Assembly (NCBI GenBank): GCA_017632555.1
Contig: JAGBRF010000022.1
Span: 1 to 6,927, forward strand
DNA: 6,927 nucleotides
Origin: Alphaproteobacteria bacterium
Lineage (GTDB): Bacteria; Pseudomonadota; Alphaproteobacteria; RF32; UBA3637
Direction of reading: 5' to 3'
Within the stretch, counting starts at the first letter, position 1. Every line of letters starts with the position of its first letter. The position numbers were made by a program, and so were the translations under genes. Below, piece by piece: positions 1 through 5,474 of this stretch. Below the pieces are notes generated by a model, which was given only the letters and a program-made list of their open reading frames with translations, was not told the DNA's origin and did no database searches.

Positions 1-1
1 G

Positions 2-1201
2 TTAAAACAGAATGTCTATACCGGCTCTGTAAGCATAGTAATCATCGCAGTCAAATGTATAATTGCCTGTCAATCCTACGCCGGAAAAGAACGAACCTTC
101 GCTGAATTTGTATATCAAAGAAGCCCCGACATCGTGGTATTTGTCAATAAACAAATCCGAACCGGTATAAAGTGTATAACTGTATGCAGTGTTGATGGCC
201 CAGTCATCTGAAATATCCCAACGAACTTGTGCACCGTTTTTATACACCCAGTTTTTCAAATCATAATCGACTTCATAATCGGCAACTTTAACAGAAAAGT
301 CGCGGATATATCCGGCCATATTTGTCATTGAAACGGTTACGGGACCCATTGGAACTTGCATATTGCTGGTCAAATTTCCGGAATAAAGTAAACCGCCGGA
401 AATCATATCTTTTGAACCAATGGCACCGACACGCCCACCCGGAACAATGTCCCATTTGAATTTTTCAGCTTTGACCAAAGGAACTTTTAATCCTAAGCCC
501 ACTTGTCCGGCAAAATATTTTGAACCGTCCAAGTCAGCGTATGTCAAAGGCATATCAAACATCAAAGCCCAACCGCTTTCACCGAATTTGAATGTTTTTG
601 CCAAAGGTAAAGAAATGACGTCTGTTGTTTTATTTTCATTGTTGAACTTGAAATGATGACGGGAAGCATTCGGGGAAATGTAAGAAACAAAATTACCCAA
701 AACACCACCGCCGGCACGATGGAAAGATGCATCTGTCATCATTGCCATCATAGAAGACGGGTTACCGGCAACGGTATCAAACGGCGTATCTTTAACAGTA
801 GATTTTAAAACTTTTTTCAACAAACCGTCTTTGTTTGATTTTAAATAATCTTTCAATTTTTTAAAGCTGTTTTCTTGCGTGCCGTCATCACTTGTAAAAA
901 GCTTATCAATATCGGCGGACGGAACGTTGAAAGTCAAGTTTCCCGAACCATCAAATTTTAATTCAATCATAACTCCACGGAAATTGATCCAACCGTCTGC
1001 GGCAGACGTTTTATCATAACCGCTGATAATTGAATCCAAAGCACCATCTTCGTATTTATCGAACAAATCTATGACAGATTTGAATGAACGTGTTTCATCG
1101 ATGGAAGAGCTGGCCTGTGTTACATGCAATGTGAACATATCGGCTTTTGCCGCAAAAGCCAAAGCAGAAAAAGCAACAGCCAAACAAAGAATTTTTTTCA
1201 T
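2..1201 (-). CDS. Exported probable outer-membrane beta-barrel protein (399 aa)
   Basis: I do not recognise the family. Seen: a classic signal peptide (Lys-Lys start, hydrophobic core, Ala-Lys-Ala at 18-20, likely cleavage before Asp21). Residues about 21-160 form a mixed region with charged helical stretches. From about 190 to the end there are alternating polar/hydrophobic segments with Gly and aromatic residues, separated by Asp/Asn/Gly turns, as in a transmembrane beta-barrel. The last strand alternates hydrophobic residues at 389, 391, 393, 395, 397 and ends in Phe399, the usual C-terminal signal for BAM insertion in Gram-negatives. Inference: an outer-membrane protein with an N-terminal soluble domain of about 140 residues before the barrel. 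The start is supported by an AAAGGAG Shine-Dalgarno seven bases upstream and by the signal peptide. It lies 71 bp downstream of lepA on the same strand but has its own promoter candidate. The ligand or role is unknown; a surface structural protein or porin-like channel are both possible. Confidence 0.8.
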   Translation of the reverse strand: MKKILCLAVAFSALAFAAKADMFTLHVTQASSSIDETRSFKSVIDLFDKYEDGALDSIISGYDKTSAADGWINFRGVMIELKFDGSGNLTFNVPSADIDKLFTSDDGTQENSFKKLKDYLKSNKDGLLKKVLKSTVKDTPFDTVAGNPSSMMAMMTDASFHRAGGGVLGNFVSYISPNASRHHFKFNNENKTTDVISLPLAKTFKFGESGWALMFDMPLTYADLDGSKYFAGQVGLGLKVPLVKAEKFKWDIVPGGRVGAIGSKDMISGGLLYSGNLTSNMQVPMGPVTVSMTNMAGYIRDFSVKVADYEVDYDLKNWVYKNGAQVRWDISDDWAINTAYSYTLYTGSDLFIDKYHDVGASLIYKFSEGSFFSGVGLTGNYTFDCDDYYAYRAGIDILF

Positions 1202-1225
1202 ATGATTTCTCCTTTATAACAAAAA

Positions 1226-1253
1226 ATTATAAGAGCATACTATCATATGAAAA
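1226..1253 (-). promoter_or_regulatory. Candidate sigma-70 promoter for the beta-barrel protein gene
   Basis: On the minus strand a perfect TATAAT (1226-1231) lies 16 bases downstream of TTTTCA (1248-1253; four of six matches to the -35 consensus). Transcription would begin near 1219, just ahead of the AAAGGAG ribosome binding site at 1209-1215, giving a leader of roughly 20 bases. It sits in the 71-bp gap after lepA, where I see no clear rho-independent terminator, so read-through from lepA is also possible. Confidence 0.5.
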
Positions 1254-1272
1254 ATAAATTGCAAGGGTAAAT

Positions 1273-3078
1273 TTAATCGTTGTCGCCAATACGTAATGCT
1301 TCAATAAAGGCGGATTGCGGAATTTCCACTTTACCGAATTGACGCATACGTTTTTTACCTTCTTTTTGTTTATCCAACAATTTGCGTTTACGGGTAATAT
1401 CACCACCGTAACATTTTGCCGTCACGTCTTTGCGGTAAGCGGAAATATCTTCACGGGCGATAATTTTGCCACCGATAGCCGCTTGAATAGGAATTTTGAA
1501 CTGATGACGCGGGATTAAATCCTTTAATCGTTCGCAAATTTGACGACCGCGGCGTTCGGCTTGTGAACGATGGACCAAGAACGACAAAGCATCAACCGGT
1601 TCGGCATTGACCAAAATGGAAACCTTTACCAAATCACTGGCTTGATATCCGATCAATTCGTAGTCAAAGCTGGCATATCCGCGTGAAATGGACTTTAACC
1701 GATCGTAAAAATCAAAAACGATTTCGTTCAGCGGAATTTCATAAACCGCCATGGCGCGATTACCAACGTATGTCAGATTTTTTTGAACGCCACGTCTTTC
1801 GGAACAAAGCGTCAATATCGAACCCAAGTATTCATCCGGAGTCATGATGGTGGCTTGAACCCACGGTTCTTCGATTTTTTCAATTTGGGTTACGTCCGGC
1901 ATATCGGCCGGATTGTGCATATCAAAGACTTCGCCGTTTGTCAGATGTATTTTATACACAACGGACGGCGCAGTTGTAATCAAATCCAAATTAAATTCGC
2001 GGTCAAGTCGTTCTTCAATAATGTCCATGTGAAGCAAACCCAAGAAACCGCAACGGAAACCTTGTCCCAAAGCCATGGATTTTTCGGGAATAAAATGGAA
2101 ACTGGCATCGTTTAATTGCAGTTTACCCAAAGATTCTTTCAAATTTTCGTATTCGGAACTGTCCAAGGGGAAGAAAGAGCAAAACACAACAGGAACGCTG
2201 GGCTTAAATCCGTCCAAAGCCTTTGGTGTTGGTCTTTTTTCATCGGTAATGGTGTCGCCGACTTTTGTTTCACCAATGCTTTTAATACTGGCGGTGATAT
2301 ATCCGATTTCGCCGGGGTAAAGGGCATCGGTTTCTTTCATCTTTGGTGAAAAAGTCCCGACTCTGTCCACGCTGTGCGTTGTGCCGGCGGACATCATCTT
2401 GATGTTCATTCCTTTTTTCAAAACGCCGTCAACAATGCGAACCAAAATGACAATTCCCAAATAAGAATCATACCAACTGTCAACCAACAAAGCTTTCAGT
2501 GGAGCCGTTTCATCACCTTTCGGTGCGGGAATACGATTGACAATAGCTTCTAAAACATCTTGTGTTCCAATACCCGTTTTGGCGGAAATCAAAACGCTGT
2601 CGGAAGCGTCAATACCGATAACATCTTCAATTTGTGTTTTAACCCGTTCCGGTTCGGCGGCGGGCAAATCGATTTTGTTGATAACGGGAACAATTTCATT
2701 ATTTGCATCAAGTGCTTTATACACATTGGCCAAAGTTTGTGCTTCCACACCTTGCGAAGCATCAACAACCAACAAAGAACCTTCGCATGCGGCAAGTGAC
2801 CGGCTGACTTCATAACCAAAGTCAACGTGTCCCGGTGTGTCAATCAAGTTCAAATGATATGTATTTCCGTCTTTTGCCGTATATTCCAAACGAACGGTTT
2901 GTGCTTTAATCGTGATACCGCGTTCGCGTTCAATGTCCATATTGTCCAACAATTGTTCTTTCATTTCGCGTTTGGAAACCAAACCGCAATATTCAATCAA
3001 ACGATCGGCCAAAGTCGATTTGCCGTGGTCAATGTGGGCAATAATGGAAAAATTTCGAATCTTTGTAATATCGTGCAT
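1273..3078 (-). CDS. lepA: Elongation factor 4 (LepA), ribosomal back-translocase GTPase
   Basis: Full-length 601-residue LepA, matching the usual length of about 600. EF-4 is a ribosome-associated GTPase linked to back-translocation of stalled ribosomes and to 30S biogenesis. All GTPase motifs are visible: G1 AHIDHGKST (14-22), G2 RGIT (53-56), G3 DTPGH (80-84), G4 NKID (134-137), G5 SAK (165-167). A beta-barrel domain II follows (about 190-285), then EF-G-like domains III and V, and the LepA-specific C-terminal domain with the conserved segment from [13 protein letters not shown] (554-566) to about 582. There is no EF-G domain IV, which separates it from fusA. The ATG start has an AAGGA Shine-Dalgarno six bases upstream. 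In enterobacteria lepA is followed by lepB; here the next same-strand gene is an envelope protein, so that coupling is absent. It is divergent from the exported-protein/hydrolase operon. Confidence 0.98.
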   Translation of the reverse strand: MHDITKIRNFSIIAHIDHGKSTLADRLIEYCGLVSKREMKEQLLDNMDIERERGITIKAQTVRLEYTAKDGNTYHLNLIDTPGHVDFGYEVSRSLAACEGSLLVVDASQGVEAQTLANVYKALDANNEIVPVINKIDLPAAEPERVKTQIEDVIGIDASDSVLISAKTGIGTQDVLEAIVNRIPAPKGDETAPLKALLVDSWYDSYLGIVILVRIVDGVLKKGMNIKMMSAGTTHSVDRVGTFSPKMKETDALYPGEIGYITASIKSIGETKVGDTITDEKRPTPKALDGFKPSVPVVFCSFFPLDSSEYENLKESLGKLQLNDASFHFIPEKSMALGQGFRCGFLGLLHMDIIEERLDREFNLDLITTAPSVVYKIHLTNGEVFDMHNPADMPDVTQIEKIEEPWVQATIMTPDEYLGSILTLCSERRGVQKNLTYVGNRAMAVYEIPLNEIVFDFYDRLKSISRGYASFDYELIGYQASDLVKVSILVNAEPVDALSFLVHRSQAERRGRQICERLKDLIPRHQFKIPIQAAIGGKIIAREDISAYRKDVTAKCYGGDITRKRKLLDKQKEGKKRMRQFGKVEIPQSAFIEALRIGDND

Positions 3079-3098
3079 AAATAATCCTTTTTGCCAAA

Positions 3099-3126
3099 AG
3101 TATATTCAAAAAAACAAAAAAAGCAA
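3099..3126 (-). promoter_or_regulatory. Candidate lepA promoter
   Basis: Minus-strand TATACT (3099-3104; five of six) lies 16 bases downstream of TTGCTT (3121-3126; only TTG matches). The predicted start, near 3092, falls directly before the AAGGA site at 3085-3089, in keeping with the other short leaders here. A perfect TTGACA also occurs on this strand at 3150-3155, but nothing resembling a -10 box lies 16-18 bases downstream of it. The assignment is tentative. Confidence 0.4.
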
Positions 3127-3145
3127 GATGTTTTAAATGCTTTTT
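3118..3145. repeat. AT-rich inverted repeat between the divergent promoters
   Basis: AAAAAGCA (3118-3125) and TGCTTTTT (3138-3145) are perfect 8-base inverted arms around a 12-base spacer. The left arm overlaps the candidate -35 box of lepA, and the right arm ends a few bases before the -35 of the plus-strand promoter. It could be an operator or chance symmetry in AT-rich DNA. A terminator role is unlikely, since both flanking genes are transcribed away from it. Confidence 0.35.
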
Positions 3146-3148
3146 CGC

Positions 3149-3177
3149 TTGTCAATTAAAAAGCTTTATTTTATAAT
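3149..3177 (+). promoter_or_regulatory. Strong sigma-70-like promoter for the exported protein/hydrolase operon
   Basis: TTGTCA (3149-3154; five of six) and a perfect TATAAT (3172-3177) are separated by the optimal 17 bases. Transcription is expected near 3184, at the start of the AAAGGAG ribosome binding site, so the leader would be only about 13 bases. This placement rules out in-frame ATG codons upstream of 3197 as the main translation start. The -35 box overlaps a TTGACA on the opposite strand. Confidence 0.72.
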
Positions 3178-3183
3178 GAGCCC

Positions 3184-3190
3184 AAAGGAG
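3184..3190 (+). promoter_or_regulatory. Ribosome binding site fixing the start at 3197
   Basis: AAAGGAG followed by six bases and ATG at 3197. In-frame ATG codons at 3137 and 3176 lack such a site. Starting at 3197 also yields a proper signal peptide beginning Met-Lys-Lys. Confidence 0.8.
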
Positions 3191-3196
3191 ATTAAA

Positions 3197-3814
3197 ATGA
3201 AAAAAATAATATTTCTGTTGTGTTTGCTTTACGCCGGCGTTGCCGTTGCGCAAGAAACAATTGCTTTGCCGTCCACTTTCAATGAAAATAAGATGGTTCT
3301 TAAAAAGAAAGATGCGCACGGAAATTATATTCCGCTAAATCAACCGATTGCCGAAGAAGCCGAACAAGAAGAAACGGCCGAAAAGCCACAAAAGGCGGAA
3401 GAACCGAAACCGGACAGAAAAGCCATGGCTTCAAAGCAAATGGAAGGCATTCAAAAACGTGTCAAGGAAATGAATTTTGAAAAACCGAAAGAACCAAGAA
3501 AAATGCGGTTAGTCAAACCAAAGGAAGAAGAAAAACAGGACGCTGAACAGGAAGAAGAACAACCTCAAAAGAAAAAACGTACACGCAGAATGAAAGCGGT
3601 TGAACGTGATTACGGTATTCAAAAAACAACGTTCGGGGAAGAAACCCGTAAAAAAATAGAAGTGCCGAAAAAACCGACTTTCAAAACACCAACAATGTCA
3701 AAAGCAATGACGGATTTCAAAAAGGAAAGTATTCAATATAAAGAATGCAATGACGATGATCCGAAATGCAAAACATACGAAGTAGATGAAGAAGGGCAGG
3801 TTATTTTCAAATGA
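3197..3814 (+). CDS. Exported Glu/Lys/Pro-rich protein of unknown function (205 aa)
   Basis: I recognise no family. Seen: a signal peptide of about 18 residues (MKKIIFLLCLLYAGVAVA, then Gln-Glu) of the type cleaved by signal peptidase I. The mature protein is highly charged and low in complexity. An acidic Glu/Ala/Pro stretch at about 52-72 is followed by basic/Pro segments (about 94-110), another Glu/Gln run (110-124) and a basic KKKRTRR patch (125-131). The C-terminal 70 residues are less biased and carry the only two cysteines of the mature protein (184 and 191, in a short acidic loop), which could form a disulfide in the periplasm. The first part is probably disordered. The start at 3197 is chosen from the Shine-Dalgarno site, promoter position and signal peptide. 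It overlaps the downstream lipoprotein hydrolase by four bases (ATGA), implying translational coupling and perhaps a shared envelope task. A periplasmic linker or scaffold is possible but unproven. Confidence 0.8.
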   Translation: MKKIIFLLCLLYAGVAVAQETIALPSTFNENKMVLKKKDAHGNYIPLNQPIAEEAEQEETAEKPQKAEEPKPDRKAMASKQMEGIQKRVKEMNFEKPKEPRKMRLVKPKEEEKQDAEQEEEQPQKKKRTRRMKAVERDYGIQKTTFGEETRKKIEVPKKPTFKTPTMSKAMTDFKKESIQYKECNDDDPKCKTYEVDEEGQVIFK

Positions 3815-4566
3815 AAAAATGGTTCGTTTTATTATTGCTTTTTTTAACGGCGTGTGCCACGGAAAATCCGTTAAAGGATTTGCGTTTTCAACCGATTTCT
3901 TCCGGAAATTATACAGTAGCTTCATGGTATAAAATCACAAAAGCCGGTGCACCGTTAAAGGTGTATATCGAAGGTGACGGACATGCTTTTGACAGCAAAG
4001 GGCAACCGACAAGTGATCCGACACCGGAAGGTTTGTTTTTGCGTAAACTGGCCGTTGATGATAATTCGCCGAACGTGGTTTATTTGGCTCGGCCTTGTCA
4101 ATACCTGATGGGGCAAAATTGCTGTGAAAAAGATTGGACAACAGGTCGTTTCAGTTCGGAAATAATCAGTTCAATGGAAGCGTCTGTCGGTGTTTTGATG
4201 AAAAAATCAAAAGCACCAAAAGTTGTATTGGTCGGTTATTCGGGCGGGGCAATGATTGCTTCACAAATTGCCGTGCGTCATCCGAAAGAAATCCAAAAAT
4301 TGATTACAATTGCCGGTGTTTTGGATAAAGATAAATGGACGGATTATCATAAAGATACACCGTTGACGGATTCAATAAATTTGGACATTTCCGCATTAAA
4401 GGGAATACCGCAAACACACTATGTCGGGGCAAAAGATGATATCGTTCCGCCCAAATTGACTTTTGAAATTTTGGGCAAAGACAATCCGAACGTAGTGGTC
4501 GTTCCGTCTGCGCGTCATGATAAGGGATTCGATAAAATTTATGCGGACGTTTGGAAAGAACGTTAA
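3811..4566 (+). CDS. Lipoprotein alpha/beta hydrolase (251 aa)
   Basis: The N-terminus carries a lipoprotein signal with lipobox LTAC (Cys15 as the predicted lipidated residue). Residue 16-17 is Ala-Thr, with no Asp at +2, so Lol sorting to the outer membrane would be expected if the usual rule applies. The rest is an alpha/beta-hydrolase fold: a strand with EGDG (54-57) that may help form the oxyanion hole, the nucleophile elbow GYSGG (142-146, Ser144), an acidic residue in GAKDDIVP (Asp209 likeliest) and a His at 236 before DKGF. The complete Ser-Asp-His triad suggests an active esterase, lipase or similar serine hydrolase; the substrate is unknown. Three cysteines (96, 104, 105) fall in a segment with Arg-Pro-Cys-Gln-Tyr and Trp-Thr-x-x-Arg-Phe-Ser, a pattern I associate with a proteobacterial hydrolase subgroup; a disulfide is plausible. 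It is the second gene of an operon, with a four-base ATGA overlap upstream, and its TAA overlaps the stop of the convergent gene. Confidence 0.88.
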   Translation: MKKWFVLLLLFLTACATENPLKDLRFQPISSGNYTVASWYKITKAGAPLKVYIEGDGHAFDSKGQPTSDPTPEGLFLRKLAVDDNSPNVVYLARPCQYLMGQNCCEKDWTTGRFSSEIISSMEASVGVLMKKSKAPKVVLVGYSGGAMIASQIAVRHPKEIQKLITIAGVLDKDKWTDYHKDTPLTDSINLDISALKGIPQTHYVGAKDDIVPPKLTFEILGKDNPNVVVVPSARHDKGFDKIYADVWKER

Positions 4567-4865
4567 CGGGTTTCGTATTGGTCTATTGCTTCCAAAACAA
4601 CCGAATATTCCAAATTCAAACGTTGGCGTGTTTGATTGGACAAGCGGGGTGAACGCAATTGTCTTTCCAAATCTTTTTTTCTGAATAAAAGCGTTTGCAT
4701 ATTTTTTTCGGAATAACGGCTGCGCATATTTTCCAATAATCTTTCGGTCAATTCTTCCGAAAACATTTTTTCGGTTTTCGGTTGCACATTCGAATCTTCA
4801 ACTTCTTGTGCAAACGAAGCGGACGCCAACAGAACAAAGGCAAAAAGCATTAAAAATAATTTCAT
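4563..4865 (-). CDS. Small exported helical protein of unknown function (100 aa)
   Basis: No family recognised. Seen: a signal peptide (Met-Lys start, hydrophobic residues 3-14, Ala-Ser-Phe-Ala at 16-19, cleavage before Gln20-Glu21), giving a mature protein of about 81 residues. After an acidic, probably flexible N-terminus (20-33), residues about 34-98 are rich in Leu, Glu, Arg, Lys and Gln, with few helix breakers except around 72-77. This is typical of a helical hairpin or short coiled coil. There are no cysteines and no lipobox. I chose the ATG at 4865 rather than 4883. The former has AAAGGAG six bases upstream and gives a clean signal peptide; the latter would lie upstream of, or at, the predicted transcript start. 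The gene converges on the hydrolase, sharing TTAA at the stops. A periplasmic chaperone-like or adaptor role is possible, but nothing in the sequence proves it. Confidence 0.78.
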   Translation of the reverse strand: MKLFLMLFAFVLLASASFAQEVEDSNVQPKTEKMFSEELTERLLENMRSRYSEKNMQTLLFRKKDLERQLRSPRLSNQTRQRLNLEYSVVLEAIDQYETR

Positions 4866-4871
4866 TTTTAT

Positions 4872-4878
4872 CTCCTTT
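4872..4878 (-). promoter_or_regulatory. Ribosome binding site fixing the start at 4865
   Basis: Minus-strand AAAGGAG with six bases to the ATG ending at 4865. It decides against the in-frame ATG at 4883, which would place this site inside the coding sequence and add six residues before the signal peptide. Confidence 0.78.
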
Positions 4879-4884
4879 CTCATT

Positions 4885-4912
4885 ATTTTATGTATTTTTT
4901 TTCATCTGTCAT
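4885..4912 (-). promoter_or_regulatory. Candidate sigma-70 promoter for the small exported protein
   Basis: Minus-strand ATGACA (4907-4912; five of six) and TAAAAT (4885-4890; five of six) are separated by 16 bases. The start would fall near 4878, at the ribosome binding site, again giving a leader of about 13 bases. An overlapping AATAAT (4882-4887) is an alternative -10 box but would need a 19-base spacer. It lies in the 114-bp divergent region shared with the dCMP deaminase gene. For that gene I find only a weak plus-strand candidate (TTTATT 4923-4928, 17 bases, CATACT 4946-4951). Confidence 0.55.
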
Positions 4913-4979
4913 CAAAAAAATGTTTATTTTTTTTTATTTTTAGCTCATACTTGATACCAGAACAGATACGGAGGTAAAA

Positions 4980-5474
4980 ATGACAGACTACATTCGGCCC
5001 AGTTGGGATGAATATTTTTTGGAAGTAATGCATGCTTTGGCAAAAAGGGCGACTTGTGATAGGGGACGAACAGCCTGTGTCATTGTGAAAGATAATCAAA
5101 TTTTGTGTTCCGGTTATGTCGGATCGCCTCCCGGATTGCCGCATTGTGATGAAGTCGGCCATTTGATGAAAGCCGTGACTCACGATGACGGTACAACAAC
5201 AAATCATTGTATGCGAACAATTCATGCCGAACAAAATGCAATATGTCAAGCGGCTAAACGCGGTATTTCCATTGAAGGTGCAACTATTTATTGTAAAATC
5301 GCTCCTTGCAGAACGTGTGCTATGTTGCTGATTGCTTGCGGTATTAAACGTGGTGTGGCAGAATACCGTTATCAAACGGGTGGCGAAGGCGAAGAAATGA
5401 TGAAAAAAGTCGGTATAGAAATTAAATATATCAATGACGAAACAGTCGGTTATGAAAAAAAGGACACAAAATAA
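4980..5474 (+). CDS. Deoxycytidylate (dCMP) deaminase, ComEB-type
   Basis: Zinc-dependent deaminase of the cytidine/deoxycytidylate family. The expected reaction is dCMP + H2O to dUMP + NH3, supplying dUMP for thymidylate synthesis in the cytoplasm. Seen in 164 residues: HAEQNAI (82-88), with His82 as zinc ligand and Glu84 as proton shuttle, and PCRTC (109-113), with Cys110 and Cys113 as the other zinc ligands. The upstream motif SGYVGSPPGLPHCDEVGH (44-61) and the NHC at 75-77 are hallmarks of the dCMP deaminase/ComE operon protein 2 group rather than of cytidine or tRNA-adenosine deaminases. Cys26, Cys56, His61 and His76/Cys77 are candidates for a second, structural zinc, as in T4-type enzymes; I cannot assign them exactly. 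Length is normal for the family. A GGAGG site five bases before the ATG supports the start. The next gene begins immediately after its TAA, so the two are surely cotranscribed. Confidence 0.93.
   Translation: MTDYIRPSWDEYFLEVMHALAKRATCDRGRTACVIVKDNQILCSGYVGSPPGLPHCDEVGHLMKAVTHDDGTTTNHCMRTIHAEQNAICQAAKRGISIEGATIYCKIAPCRTCAMLLIACGIKRGVAEYRYQTGGEGEEMMKKVGIEIKYINDETVGYEKKDTK

Noticed and set aside
1783..2349. Overlapping plus-strand open frames opposite lepA
   Set aside because: They lie wholly antisense to a full-length conserved gene, have no ribosome binding site that stands out, and show biased, non-protein-like composition.
3118..3145. Rho-independent terminator formed by the AAAAAGCA/TGCTTTTT arms
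   Set aside because: The stem has only two G-C pairs and the flanking genes are both transcribed away from it, so no transcript would need to end there.
3137..3196. An upstream in-frame ATG that would lengthen the 205-residue protein by 20 residues
   Set aside because: The promoter (-35 at 3149, -10 at 3172) lies inside that extension, it lacks a ribosome binding site, and it would bury the signal peptide.
3343..3580. Glu/Lys-rich GAA-type repetition as a tandem repeat
   Set aside because: The bias is compositional: no unit of fixed length recurs, so it is treated as a low-complexity coding region.
4894..4945. Poly-T tracts in the 4866-4979 gap as a terminator
   Set aside because: The tracts are long, but no GC-containing hairpin precedes them on either strand. 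They look like AT-rich promoter DNA between divergent genes.
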